From positions 1 to 62,770 of the forward strand of contig CAYWIF010000019.1 of the NCBI GenBank assembly GCA_964458265.1: a DNA stretch of 62,770 bases, written 5' to 3'. Shown here piece after piece: positions 10,348 through 18,953 of the stretch. The DNA comes from JAGVSR01 sp964458265 (GTDB taxonomy: Bacteria; Pseudomonadota; Alphaproteobacteria; Rhizobiales; Hyphomicrobiaceae). Position numbers and translations under genes: made by a program. The first letter of the stretch is position 1. Every line of letters begins with the position of its first letter. The notes beneath the pieces are model-generated. The model was not told the origin of the DNA, searched no databases, and saw only the letters and a program-made list of their open reading frames with translations.

Positions 10348-11439
10348 ATGTGGGGTTATCAGCAGAAGCTGAAGACGGATCTGGAGCGGTGGCGGGCGGC
10401 CGGGTGGATCGATGACGCGGGTGCCCGGGCGATCCAGGCCGACGTGGCGTCGCGCCGGCGCGGGGTCGGCCTGCCGGCCGCACTGGCGATTCTGGCGGCG
10501 GTGCTGATCGGCTTTGCCGTTATGAGTTTCGTCGGCGCGAACTGGCAGGATATGCCGCGCGTCCTGCGGCTCGGCTTGCTGACGGGGCTGCTTTGGGGAG
10601 CCTATGGCCTTGCAGCCCAACTGTTTCGGCGCGGGCTCGATACCTTTGGTCATGCGGCGGTTCTGGCCGGGTGCGCGATCTTCGGCGCCAACATCATGCT
10701 CGTTTCGCAGATGTATCACATGGACGGCAACGCGCCGGACGTGGTGCTCGTGTGGGGCGCAGGGACGCTGCTGGCCGGCGTGCTCCTGCGGTCCAATCCA
10801 GCGCTGGCCTTCGCGCTCATTCTCTTTTCGGTCTGGGGGATGTGGGAAACCGGACAGCGCGAAGCGGTGCATTGGCCGTATCTCGTACCGTGGGCGCTCG
10901 TGTCGGCCGCGTTCTACTGGCAGCGCTGGGAGCCGGGCGTGCATCTCTCAGGTCTGGCACTGACCGGCTTCATCCTGACCTACGGCGCCATCCATCACAG
11001 CAGCGGCGGCTACGAAACCGTCGTGCTGATCGGCGCGCTCATCGGTGCGCTATCGGCGCTGGGTTTGGTGACGTCTCCCCGGCTCACCCCGGTGTGGCGA
11101 GGCGGCATCCTTTACGCGCTGTTCATCGCGTTCGCGGGCCTGTTCGCCTTGCAGTTCATGAAATCGCCGGAACTTGGCGAATTCCTCGTTCTGTCCGTCC
11201 TCGCGCTGGCCCTGACTCTCGGCGCGGTGTGGTGGGGTCTAACGGCGGACGACCGCCGCGCGCTCTGGCTCGGCTACTTCGGCTTCTCGCTGCAGATCCT
11301 TTGGATCTACGGCAAGACCGTGGGCACGCTGCTCGGCTCATCCGTATTCTTTCTCACGGCCGGCTTCGTCGTCGCGGGGCTCGCCTATTTCGCCTATCGC
11401 CTGCATCAACGGCGTGACATTCAGGAGGCCTTGTCATGA
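10348..11439 (+). CDS. DUF2157 multi-pass membrane protein
   Basis: A 363-residue integral membrane protein. Residues 1-40 form a hydrophilic helix pair (KLKTDLERWRAAGWID) typical of the DUF2157 N-terminus. About ten hydrophobic segments follow. The function is unknown for the family. The ATG at 10348 has GGGAG at a spacing of 6 and gives the standard family N-terminus; an ATG at 10222 would add 42 unlikely residues. The stop overlaps the next start by four bases (ATGA), indicating an operon. DUF2157 and GDYXXLXY proteins are regularly found as neighbours or fused, so they probably work as a membrane complex. Confidence 0.88.
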   Translation: MWGYQQKLKTDLERWRAAGWIDDAGARAIQADVASRRRGVGLPAALAILAAVLIGFAVMSFVGANWQDMPRVLRLGLLTGLLWGAYGLAAQLFRRGLDTFGHAAVLAGCAIFGANIMLVSQMYHMDGNAPDVVLVWGAGTLLAGVLLRSNPALAFALILFSVWGMWETGQREAVHWPYLVPWALVSAAFYWQRWEPGVHLSGLALTGFILTYGAIHHSSGGYETVVLIGALIGALSALGLVTSPRLTPVWRGGILYALFIAFAGLFALQFMKSPELGEFLVLSVLALALTLGAVWWGLTADDRRALWLGYFGFSLQILWIYGKTVGTLLGSSVFFLTAGFVVAGLAYFAYRLHQRRDIQEALS

Positions 11440-12014
11440 GCGCGCTTGCAAAGTCGTCGTTGCTGACGGCGATCGCCGTGGTCGGGCTGGTGCAGAGCCT
11501 CGTCATCGGGTGGATGGTTTGGGATCGCGTGTCGCTGCTGTCGACGGGTCGCGAAATCCGCGCGGCGGTGGTGCCGGTCGATCCGCGCGATATTTTCCGC
11601 GGTGACTACGTGACGCTCGGTTACGGCTTCACGACGGGTGCGGATATCGCACTGCCGGACGGCGCGCGGCAGGGCGATACGGTTTATGCGGTGCTGGCGA
11701 GCCAGGGGGCGTCGGAATGGTCTCTGTCGGGCGTGACGGATGAGGTGCCGGCGAAACTGGCCGAGGGCAATGTCGTGCTGAAAGGCATCGTGGACAGCGT
11801 GCGCCGCGGTCATGCCTCCGGTCCATCGACGGTGGGGCGGCTTCGCTTCGGGATCGAGCGGTTCTACGTGCCGCAGGGCGAGGGTGTCGCGATCGAGCAG
11901 CAGGTGCGCGACAAGCGCATCGTCGCCGTGCTCGCGGTCGGCAGCGACGGCAAGGCCGCGCTCAAGGGACTGGAAGCGGACGGCAAGTGGATTGCGCAAG
12001 AGCCGCTGCTATAG
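11436..12014 (+). CDS. GDYXXLXY domain protein
   Basis: A 192-residue protein with one N-terminal membrane helix (about 8-29) and a periplasmic domain. The name-giving motif is present as GDYVTLGY near residue 55, preceded by VPVDPRDIFR. The function of the family is not established. It is translationally coupled to the DUF2157 gene by a 4-base overlap. The stop codon comes only two bases before an assembly gap, so anything co-transcribed downstream is hidden, but the protein itself appears complete. Confidence 0.88.
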   Translation: MSALAKSSLLTAIAVVGLVQSLVIGWMVWDRVSLLSTGREIRAAVVPVDPRDIFRGDYVTLGYGFTTGADIALPDGARQGDTVYAVLASQGASEWSLSGVTDEVPAKLAEGNVVLKGIVDSVRRGHASGPSTVGRLRFGIERFYVPQGEGVAIEQQVRDKRIVAVLAVGSDGKAALKGLEADGKWIAQEPLL

Positions 12015-12016
12015 GG

Positions 12017-12116
12017 NNNNNNNNNNNNNNNNNNNNNNNNNNNNNNNNNNNNNNNNNNNNNNNNNNNNNNNNNNNNNNNNNNNNNNNNNNNNNNNNNNNN
12101 NNNNNNNNNNNNNNNN
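12017..12116. other. Assembly gap (100 N)
   Basis: Exactly 100 undefined bases, the usual filler for a scaffold join of unknown length. Missing sequence between the GDYXXLXY gene and the RidA gene cannot be excluded. Confidence 0.99.
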
Positions 12117-12145
12117 CCTTTCGAATTGCCAGGAGCGTCACGTCC

Positions 12146-12493
12146 ATGCAGATCATTCGTCACGAAGCCAACGCCGTCTATGCCAAGGCCGTGGAGGCCA
12201 ACGGCTTCGTTTTTACCGCCGGCATTGTGCCCGCCAAACTTGACGCCGATGCCAAGGGGCAGGCGGCGGAAGTGCTGGCCGAGATCGACCGTCTGCTGGC
12301 GCTGGCCGGCACGTCGAAAAGCAAGGTCGTGTTCGCCAACCTGTGGCTTGCCGATGTCCGGCATCGCGAGGCGGTGAACGAGGCGTGGTCGGCGTGGATG
12401 GGCGGCAAGGACGCGCCGGCGCGGGCGACGGTCGAAGCCAAGCTCGTCGATCCGCGGATGCTCGTCGAGATCGGCGTGATCGCCGTCAAATAA
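12146..12493 (+). CDS. RidA family protein
   Basis: A 115-residue member of the RidA/YjgF/YER057c family. The founding members hydrolyse reactive enamine/imine intermediates released by PLP enzymes. The C-terminal block ARATVEAKLV contains the conserved Arg that binds the substrate carboxylate in true RidA, and the length is typical of the trimeric fold. The ATG follows AGGAG by 10 bases. The sequence diverges from canonical RidA elsewhere (for example QIIRHEANAVYAKAVEANG), so it may belong to another Rid subgroup without deaminase activity. The region upstream is lost in a gap. Confidence 0.85.
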   Translation: MQIIRHEANAVYAKAVEANGFVFTAGIVPAKLDADAKGQAAEVLAEIDRLLALAGTSKSKVVFANLWLADVRHREAVNEAWSAWMGGKDAPARATVEAKLVDPRMLVEIGVIAVK

Positions 12494-12671
12494 TTGTTCC
12501 GTGGCCGGAAGTTACGAGCGGTGGGAGTTTATGCAACTCGTGTTGCAGGTTTGCCGCGGAGAGGGGATTTTTGAAAAGTCTGACGTCCGGGTCTCGAATG
12601 CGAAGGATGAATCTGTCACGTTCGAAATCAAACTTGCAGTTTTCCACGGCTTTCGAAGGGGCGACGGCTTC

Positions 12672-13013
12672 ATGTTGAAATGTCTATCCTTTCTGGCCGG
12701 GTTTTGCGGGTTCGCCGTTGTGTCGGTGATGCCTGTTTCGGCTGACGACACGGGCATGGCGCAGTCGCTGCACGATGTCCGGCGCGAGGGCCGCAAGCTC
12801 TGCATCGTCGATCATTGGCATTATGGCAGCGGTGTGGGTGCAACAAAAAAAGCGGCCATGGCTGACGCTGTCGGGTCATGGCAAAGTTTCACGGCGTTGG
12901 AGTACGGAACGGATTGGGCCCGCTTTCAGAAGGCCAGCAGCCGGACCGTGTCTTGCGCGAATAGCGGTGGCGGCGGCGTGAGCTGCTCCATCGACGCACG
13001 GCCCTGCCGTTAG
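12672..13013 (+). CDS. Small secreted hypothetical protein
   Basis: A 113-residue protein with a clear signal peptide (hydrophobic 5-24, cleavage near VSA-DD). The mature part contains four Cys, in LCIVD, VSCANS, VSCSID and ARPC. The segment KKAAMADAVGSWQSFT is followed by a Trp-rich stretch. Small periplasmic proteins with the same ending, SC followed by ARPC, are familiar from Hyphomicrobiales, but I know of no assigned function. An upstream in-frame ATG at 12501 would bury the signal peptide, so the start at 12672 is preferred. Transcription probably ends at the hairpin at 13152. Confidence 0.6.
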   Translation: MLKCLSFLAGFCGFAVVSVMPVSADDTGMAQSLHDVRREGRKLCIVDHWHYGSGVGATKKAAMADAVGSWQSFTALEYGTDWARFQKASSRTVSCANSGGGGVSCSIDARPCR

Positions 13014-13151
13014 AGCCTGCACGTCGTCTTTCGTTGCCTACCTACTTCTCACTCTCTCTTTCACTCGCCTGCGCATAAAAAATCTCTCTCTTTCGACTTC
13101 ACGTCCACGAACACGCACACAAACAGACAGCCTGAAGGCTGACACACATGT

Positions 13152-13190
13152 AGAGAGCCGGAGCGCTGCCCACGCTCCGGCTCTCTTTTT
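13152..13190 (+). terminator. Rho-independent terminator
   Basis: A perfect 14-bp stem (13152-13165 with 13173-13186) with a 7-nt loop and a T-run. The 138 bases between the preceding gene and this hairpin are pyrimidine-rich and hold no open frame I can support. Confidence 0.85.
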
Positions 13191-13204
13191 ATGTTGCGCG
13201 AGGC

Positions 13205-13291
13205 GACACGCCTGCGGCGCGCCGGCCGCCACGCGCGGGACTGGTGGGGTATCTTATGCGCGTGGTGACACGCCTGCGGCGTGCCGGCGGC
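13205..13291. repeat. Pair of 25-bp direct repeats
   Basis: GACACGCCTGCGGCG is the shared start of two 25-bp copies at 13205-13229 and 13267-13291 that differ at two positions. They lie in the intergenic space after the terminator, just beyond the DUF937 stop. Confidence 0.75.
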
Positions 13292-13308
13292 GACGGGTGG
13301 AACGATGC

Positions 13309-14130
13309 TCAGCGACCACCAAGCAGGCGGCGCAGGATCGACTGGATGAAGTTCCAGCCCCAGCGGACGAGGAAGTAGCGGATGATCCAGCCCAGGATGC
13401 CTTTGCTTTGGAATCCCGCGGCGCCGCCGAGCAGGTCACGGATGATCTTGTCGAGGCTGCCGCCGCCTTGCGGCAGTTGGATTTTGCCGCCGTTGCCACC
13501 GGAGGGCGCGCGCGGCGCAGGGGTTGATCCGCCGCCGGGGATGCGTGTGCCGCCGCGCCGGATGATGTCGGAGAGGTCGCCGTAGGGGTTGGTCTTGCGC
13601 GCCGGGCCCGGCCGATCACCGGGGACGGGCAAGGGTCGCTGGTCGCCGACGTCGATTTCACGCGCGCGCGGTGTGGGTGCCGCGCCGACTTCACCGGCGA
13701 TGGCCTGAAGGGTGCCGCCTGTCTTGGAGTCGATGCCGCCAAAGACAAGTGCGGCGATGGCGGGCAGCATCTGCTTGATGAGGTTTTCGTCGACACCGGT
13801 TTCGCGGGCGGCGCGATGGGCGACGGTGCGGCTGCGGTCCTTCGACCATAGGACCGTATCCAGCGCCTCGATGCCGGCTTTCTCGACCGCAGGCGAGGTG
13901 AGGGGCGCATCGGGGGCCAACGTCTTTTCGTAGTCGGCCCGGCCAAGGGCCGCGACCAGATCCGCGATGCCGCCGCGATTAAAGGATTGGCGCTCCATGT
14001 TATAGGACAGTTCGGGGACGACCGCGGCCAGCACGTCCGCCGTCTGCTTGCGGTCGAGCCCGAAGCTCTGGGACAGATTGCCGACGACCCGTCCGCCCTG
14101 ACCTGCCGTCAGTATTTCCAGGATGTTCAC
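13309..14130 (-). CDS. DUF937 domain protein
   Basis: A 273-residue protein. The N-terminal half (NILEILTAGQGG onward) is a helical DUF937 (YidB-like) domain with a second helical bundle around VDENLIKQMLPAIAALVFGG. A Gly/Pro/Arg-rich linker follows. The last 45 residues (GWIIRYFLVRWGWNFIQSIL) form an amphipathic or membrane-associated helix. The start is a GTG at 14130 preceded by GAGGAG at correct spacing; an ATG further upstream lacks a site. The function is unknown. It is divergent from the pyrophosphatase gene. Confidence 0.75.
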   Translation of the reverse strand: MNILEILTAGQGGRVVGNLSQSFGLDRKQTADVLAAVVPELSYNMERQSFNRGGIADLVAALGRADYEKTLAPDAPLTSPAVEKAGIEALDTVLWSKDRSRTVAHRAARETGVDENLIKQMLPAIAALVFGGIDSKTGGTLQAIAGEVGAAPTPRAREIDVGDQRPLPVPGDRPGPARKTNPYGDLSDIIRRGGTRIPGGGSTPAPRAPSGGNGGKIQLPQGGGSLDKIIRDLLGGAAGFQSKGILGWIIRYFLVRWGWNFIQSILRRLLGGR

Positions 14131-14455
14131 CGTGTTCTCCTCGATGGCGCGGGACCCTGCCGCCGGGTTCGCGGGCATGGGCCGAAATGTTGTCCTACAG
14201 CAACCGCGCACGCCCTGCCATCTGCGGCACTTTCGAAATCCTCAAAAAACGAGCGGGATTTACGACTTAAGTCGGCTGTTTGACACCTGTGCCTCAGTTG
14301 CACCGCCGCGTCACTTTTGGCATGGTCCGGCCGCGACTCGGGAGGGCTCCCAGGCTTCTTCAGGTTCAACAAGACCGGCGGCGCGCCCGGCGCCAGCCGC
14401 GTCCGATACTTCATTCGGGATCACTCGGCACCGTGCCGTAGGGGAGGAAACACTA
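14131..14455. other. Intergenic region between DUF937 gene and hppA
   Basis: 325 bases between divergent genes. It contains a perfect 12-bp palindrome, CGACTTAAGTCG (14263-14274), and a consensus -35-like TTGACA (14280-14285), but no convincing -10 at 16-18 bases. I see no gene here. The hppA promoter should lie in this space. Confidence 0.5.
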
Positions 14456-16612
14456 ATGACGGAAATTCTTTGGGCGATCATCGCCTGCGGACTTCTGGCG
14501 TGCGTCTACGCCGCCGTGACGATCCGCACCGTGATGGCCGCCGACGCGGGCAACGCCCGGATGCAAGAGATCGCCAATGCCGTCCGCGAGGGCGCGCAGG
14601 CCTATCTCGACCGCCAATACAAAACCATCGGCATCGTCGGCGTGGTGATCTTTGCGCTGGCCTGGGCTCTCCTGGGCGCGACGGTGGCGGTCGGCTTTCT
14701 GATCGGTGCCGTTCTTTCAGGACTTGCCGGCTATATCGGCATGAACGTGTCGGTGCGCGCCAACGTGCGCACGGCGCAGGCTGCCACGCAGTCTCTCGCC
14801 GCGGGACTCGACATTGCGTTTAAGGCCGGTGCGGTGACGGGCATGCTGGTTGCCGGTTTGGCGCTCCTCGGCGTGGCGGTGTACTTCTACATTCTCACCA
14901 ACACTCTGGGTTACGAACCCGCCAGCCGCAACGTCATCGATGCGCTTGTCGCGCTGGGCTTCGGCGCATCGCTGATCTCGATCTTTGCGCGTCTGGGCGG
15001 CGGCATCTTCACCAAGGGTGCGGACGTCGGCGGCGACCTCGTCGGCAAGGTGGAGGCCGGCATTCCGGAAGACGATCCGCGCAACCCGGCGACGATCGCG
15101 GACAACGTGGGCGACAACGTCGGCGACTGCGCGGGCATGGCGGCCGACCTGTTCGAAACGTACGCCGTGACGGTCGTCGCGACCATGGTTCTCGCCGCGA
15201 TCCTGTTTGCAGGACAGCCGAACCTGCTCGCCCTCATGGTCTATCCGCTGGCGATCTGCGCAGCGTGCATCGTGACGTCGATCATCGGCACATACTTCGT
15301 GAAGCTCGGGCAGAACGGCTCGATCATGGGCGCGCTCTACAAGGGCTTCATCGCCTCGGCCGTGCTTTCGGTCGGCGGTCTTTGGGTGGCGACACAGTAC
15401 GTGCTCGGTGGATACGAACTCGTCGGCAATGCCAAGGGCGTCGACATCACGGGCATGAACCTGATGCTGTGCGGCCTCGTCGGCCTCGGCGTGACGGGTC
15501 TCATCATCTGGATCACCGAGTATTACACCGGCATCGGCTATCGTCCCGTCCGGTCGATCAGCCAGGCATCCGTCACGGGTCACGGCACGAACGTGATCCA
15601 GGGTCTAGCGATCTCGCTGGAAGCCTGCGCCCTGCCGACGCTCGTCATCGTGGCGGGCATTCTCTCCACCTATAACCTTGCCGGTCTCTTCGGCACGGCG
15701 ATCGCCACGACGACCATGCTCGGTCTCGCCGGCGTGGTGGTGGCGCTCGATGCGTTCGGCCCGGTGACGGACAACGCGGGCGGCATCGCCGAAATGGCGG
15801 GTCTGCCCAAGGAAGTCCGCCGTTCGACGGACGCACTCGACGCGGTCGGCAACACGACCAAGGCCGTGACGAAAGGCTACGCGATCGGTTCGGCGGGTCT
15901 CGGCGCGCTGGTGCTGTTTGCTGCCTACAACTACGACCTGCAATACTTCATTGCTGAGGCGAACAAGGACGGCTCGACGGCGTACCAGTTCTTCAAGGGT
16001 GTGGAGATCAACTTCGGTCTCGACAATCCTTACGTCGTGGTCGGCCTGTTGCTCGGCGGTTTGATCCCGTATCTCTTCGGCGGCATCGCCATGACGGCCG
16101 TTGGCCGCGCGGCGGGATCGATCGTTGAAGAAGTGCGGCGTCAGTTCAAGGCCAAGCCCGGCATCATGAAGGGTACCGAGAAGCCGGACTATGCAACGGC
16201 GGTCGATATTCTGACCAAGGCGGCGATCAAGGAAATGATCGTGCCGTCGCTGCTGCCGGTGCTGTCGCCGATCGTGCTGTTCATCGTGATCAACGCGATT
16301 GCGGGCAAGGGTGCGGCGTTCTCGGCGGTCGGCGCGATGCTGCTCGGCGTGATCGTGACGGGCTTGTTTGTCGCCATTTCGATGACGTCCGGCGGCGGCG
16401 CATGGGACAACGCCAAGAAGAGCTTCGAAGACGGGTTTGTCGACAAGGACGGCGTCAAGCACGTCAAGGGCTCGGAAGCACACAAGGCATCGGTAACGGG
16501 CGATACGGTCGGCGATCCCTACAAGGACACCGCCGGTCCGGCCGTCAACCCGGCGATCAAAATCACCAACATCGTGGCCCTGTTGATGCTGGCGGTGCTG
16601 GCGCACGGGTAA
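14456..16612 (+). CDS. hppA: K+-independent membrane-bound proton-pumping pyrophosphatase
   Basis: A 718-residue integral membrane enzyme (about 16 helices) that couples hydrolysis of cytosolic pyrophosphate to proton export. Substrate-site motifs are intact: GADVGGDLVGKVE (188-200) and DNVGDNVGD (216-224). Subfamily: GNTTKAVTKG has Lys469 and Thr472 at the two positions that distinguish K+-independent enzymes (Lys/Thr) from K+-dependent ones (Ala/Gly), so potassium should not be needed. The ATG at 14456 follows GGGGAGG by 8 bases; the open frame extends upstream, but that part has no family similarity. It is monocistronic with its own terminator. Confidence 0.97.
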   Translation: MTEILWAIIACGLLACVYAAVTIRTVMAADAGNARMQEIANAVREGAQAYLDRQYKTIGIVGVVIFALAWALLGATVAVGFLIGAVLSGLAGYIGMNVSVRANVRTAQAATQSLAAGLDIAFKAGAVTGMLVAGLALLGVAVYFYILTNTLGYEPASRNVIDALVALGFGASLISIFARLGGGIFTKGADVGGDLVGKVEAGIPEDDPRNPATIADNVGDNVGDCAGMAADLFETYAVTVVATMVLAAILFAGQPNLLALMVYPLAICAACIVTSIIGTYFVKLGQNGSIMGALYKGFIASAVLSVGGLWVATQYVLGGYELVGNAKGVDITGMNLMLCGLVGLGVTGLIIWITEYYTGIGYRPVRSISQASVTGHGTNVIQGLAISLEACALPTLVIVAGILSTYNLAGLFGTAIATTTMLGLAGVVVALDAFGPVTDNAGGIAEMAGLPKEVRRSTDALDAVGNTTKAVTKGYAIGSAGLGALVLFAAYNYDLQYFIAEANKDGSTAYQFFKGVEINFGLDNPYVVVGLLLGGLIPYLFGGIAMTAVGRAAGSIVEEVRRQFKAKPGIMKGTEKPDYATAVDILTKAAIKEMIVPSLLPVLSPIVLFIVINAIAGKGAAFSAVGAMLLGVIVTGLFVAISMTSGGGAWDNAKKSFEDGFVDKDGVKHVKGSEAHKASVTGDTVGDPYKDTAGPAVNPAIKITNIVALLMLAVLAHG

Positions 16613-16678
16613 GTTATGTTTGCGCCTGTCCTGCTCCCCTGCGGGGAGCCGGCCGGAAGACGCGATGCGAGAAGAACG

Positions 16679-16706
16679 AACCCCGGGAGCGATCCCGGGG
16701 TTTTTT
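16679..16706 (+). terminator. hppA terminator
   Basis: A 10-bp stem (AACCCCGGGA/TCCCGGGGTT) with a GCGA loop, continuing into TTTTTT. Confidence 0.88.
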
Positions 16707-16740
16707 CGTGCGGGATAGGTTGGGCGGATCGGCGCTGGTG

Positions 16741-16779
16741 CCCTCTCTCCGTTCTTACGGGGAGAGGGTGAGGGGCAGC
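16741..16779 (-). repeat. Palindromic dispersed repeat, copy 1 (reverse orientation)
   Basis: A 12-bp stem (16741-16752 with 16757-16768, one G-T wobble) with the tail TGAGGGGCAGC, which is the reverse complement of the GCTGCCCCTCA leader of copies 2 and 4. Confidence 0.75.
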
Positions 16780-16844
16780 ATCCGCACGATGTTCGCACCC
16801 CTCATTTTGTGGCGGTCGTTAGGTGTGGCTGCGCTTTCACAAGT

Positions 16845-16896
16845 GGCTGCCCCTCACCCCGACCCTCTCCCCATTGCAAGAGCAATGGGGAGAGGG
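16845..16896 (+). repeat. Palindromic dispersed repeat, copy 2
   Basis: The leader GGCTGCCCCTCACCCCGA is followed by a perfect 15-bp stem (16863-16877 with 16882-16896) and an AAGA loop. Confidence 0.8.
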
Positions 16897-16965
16897 AGGA
16901 AGGGTGGCGTTTGAGGATGACGGGGTGGATCAAATACCGGGTCGGGCGGCTGTGTTGGGCGGATC

Positions 16966-16991
16966 GGCGCAATACGCTTCGCTATTGCGCC
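16966..16991. repeat. Second palindrome type (GGCGCAATA hairpin)
   Basis: GGCGCAATA (16966-16974) pairs with TATTGCGCC (16983-16991) around an 8-nt loop. The preceding GTTGGGCGGATCGGCGC resembles sequence at 16722-16737, hinting at a second, partial copy. Hairpins of this type are common dispersed intergenic repeats in proteobacteria. Confidence 0.7.
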
Positions 16992-17046
16992 CTACGGGCT
17001 CGTGTGTTCATGGCGAAGCCCCCTCACCCTCATTCTGTGTTCAAAG

Positions 17047-17083
17047 CCCCCTCACCCTGACCCTCTCCCCCGAGGGGAGAGGG
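17047..17083 (+). repeat. Palindromic dispersed repeat, copy 3
   Basis: The leader CCCCCTCACCCTGA is followed by a 10-bp stem (17061-17070 with 17074-17083). The same family as copies 1, 2 and the one at 43718. Confidence 0.75.
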
Positions 17084-17174
17084 GGACGTGGGCTCTCGGA
17101 TGAAGGTGGAGTGGCGTATGGATTTGAGTGACGCCGCGCCATGAACTGAGTTGAGGCGGGAGACGGCGGTTTTA

Positions 17175-18845
17175 TTACGCGCCGGGGCGGGCGGGAGAGA
17201 GGGCGGCGAGGATGGCGTCGGCGGTTTCGCGCGAGCCCTGGATTACCTCGGTGGAGCCGTAGGTCTTCAGGTAGGCTTCCTCGGCGTCGGAATGGGCGCG
17301 GGCAATGATGGTGAGTGCCACGTTGGCCTTGCGCGCCTGTTCGACAATCTGGCCTGCCTCGAAGCAATCGGGAATGGCGACGATGAGCGTCTTGGCATCC
17401 TTCAGGTTGGCGGCGGCAAGGTTGGTCACGGCGTTGGTGGCCAGCGCCTCGATGCCGCGCTCGCGCAATTTTGCGACGGTTTCGTCGCGCTCGTCGATGA
17501 CGAACAGGGGCGTGTTCTGCGCAATCAGCGCTTCGCCCACTTCCTTGCCGACGCGGCCGAAGCCGACGAGCACGGTATGGCCGGTTTGCGTGGTGACGAA
17601 ATTCTTCGCGGTCGCGGATTTGTTGGCCAGCGCTTCAGCGGGATCCTTCTGTAATGGCGGGCCATAGCGGTCGAGCAGGTAGAAGAGCAGAGGGTTCAGC
17701 ATGATCGAGACGATGGCGCCGGCGAGGATCAATTCACGGCCGTCTTCGGGGAGAATGTTCAGGGTCACGCCGAGGCTGGCGAGAATGAACGAGAATTCGC
17801 CGATCTGGGCGAGGCTCGCAGCGATCAAAAGACCGGTGCGCAGCGGATAGCGGAAGGCCAGAACGATCGCGAGGGCCGCCAGCGATTTTCCCAAGACAAT
17901 GATGGCGACCGTGGCGACGATGGCCCCGGAACTCTCGACGAGGGACATGGGGTCGAACAACATGCCGACCGAGACGAAGAACAGCACGGCGAAGGCATCG
18001 CGCAGCGGCAGGCTTTCGTTGGCGGCCTGCTGGCTGAGCTGACTTTCGCTCAAGATCATGCCGGCAAAAAAGGCGCCGAGGGCGAACGATACGCCGAACA
18101 GCTTGGCGGCTCCGAAGGCGACGCCGAGCGCGATGGTCAAAACGCCCAGGCGGAAGAGCTCGCGCGACCCGGTGTGGGCGATGTAGTGCAAGATCCAGGG
18201 GATGACGCGGCGGCCAACGATCATCATCACGGCGAAGAACGCGATCACCTTCAGCAGCGTGATGCCGAGTGTCGCGGCGATGCTGCCGCCGGTCAAAGGG
18301 GCGCTGTCCGCGTCCGTTACCAGCAGCGGGGCGAGCGCCGGCAGCGCGACGAGCGTCAGGACCATGACGAGGTCCTCGACGATGAGCCAGCCGACGGCGA
18401 TGCGGCCCTGCTCGGTGGTGACGAGGTGGCGTTCCTGCAGGGCGCGTAACAGAACCACTGTGCTGGCGACCGACAGCGCGAGGCCGAACACCAGACCGGC
18501 ACCGAGGGACCAGCCGAAAACGTGGCCGAGCAGGACGCCGAGGGCGGTCGCACAGGCGATCTGGACGATCGCGCCCGGCACGGCGATCGCCTTGACCGAG
18601 AGTAGATCGGACAGCGAGAAATGCAGGCCGACGCCGAACATCAGGAGAATGATGCCGATTTCGGCCAGTTCGGTTGCAAGGCTCTGATCGGCGACGAAGC
18701 CGGGGGTAAAGGGGCCGACGGCCACGCCGGCGAGGAGATAGCCGACGATGGGCGAGATGCGCAGCCGTTGTGCAAGGGTGCCCAATGCGAAGGCCAGCGA
18801 CAGGCCGACGACAATGGTGGCAATCAACGGCGTATCGTGCGGCAT
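17175..18845 (-). CDS. YbaL-type monovalent cation:proton antiporter with RCK domain
   Basis: A 556-residue CPA2-family antiporter similar to E. coli YbaL/KefB, probably exchanging K+ (or Na+) for H+. Residues 1-390 form about 12-13 membrane helices, including VGYLLAGVAVGPFTPG (34-49) and the functional helix VGWLIVEDLVMVL with the conserved ED pair. From about residue 415 there is a cytosolic TrkA-N (RCK) domain with a Rossmann NAD site, HTVLVGFGRVG. The protein ends at the RCK-N domain without a separate TrkA-C domain, as in YbaL. There is no ancillary KefF/G-type gene nearby. The ion is inferred from family only. Confidence 0.88.
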   Translation of the reverse strand: MPHDTPLIATIVVGLSLAFALGTLAQRLRISPIVGYLLAGVAVGPFTPGFVADQSLATELAEIGIILLMFGVGLHFSLSDLLSVKAIAVPGAIVQIACATALGVLLGHVFGWSLGAGLVFGLALSVASTVVLLRALQERHLVTTEQGRIAVGWLIVEDLVMVLTLVALPALAPLLVTDADSAPLTGGSIAATLGITLLKVIAFFAVMMIVGRRVIPWILHYIAHTGSRELFRLGVLTIALGVAFGAAKLFGVSFALGAFFAGMILSESQLSQQAANESLPLRDAFAVLFFVSVGMLFDPMSLVESSGAIVATVAIIVLGKSLAALAIVLAFRYPLRTGLLIAASLAQIGEFSFILASLGVTLNILPEDGRELILAGAIVSIMLNPLLFYLLDRYGPPLQKDPAEALANKSATAKNFVTTQTGHTVLVGFGRVGKEVGEALIAQNTPLFVIDERDETVAKLRERGIEALATNAVTNLAAANLKDAKTLIVAIPDCFEAGQIVEQARKANVALTIIARAHSDAEEAYLKTYGSTEVIQGSRETADAILAALSPARPGA

Positions 18846-18953
18846 CGCGGGGGTGGGCCTGCGTGGGTTGGCTTGTCAGCGGTGTTGTCGGACGATGTGG
18901 CAGCAACGAGCATACGCCGTTGCGCGCTGAGGGTGCAAATTTCGAGCCGGGAT

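Larger units (their letters stand above)
16613..17174. other. 562-base gene-free region with terminator and palindrome cluster
   Basis: Between convergent hppA and the antiporter gene. It holds the hppA terminator and four palindromic elements (listed separately), three of which share a core of CCCTCTCC inverted repeats. I found no open frame with coding character. Confidence 0.8.

Noticed and set aside
14280..14302. TTGACA as the hppA promoter -35
   Set aside because: No -10-like element lies 16-18 bases downstream, so a promoter call is not justified.
14123..14455. Upstream in-frame extension of hppA
   Set aside because: The conserved N-terminus begins at ATG 14456, which has a strong ribosome binding site. 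The extension has no homology.
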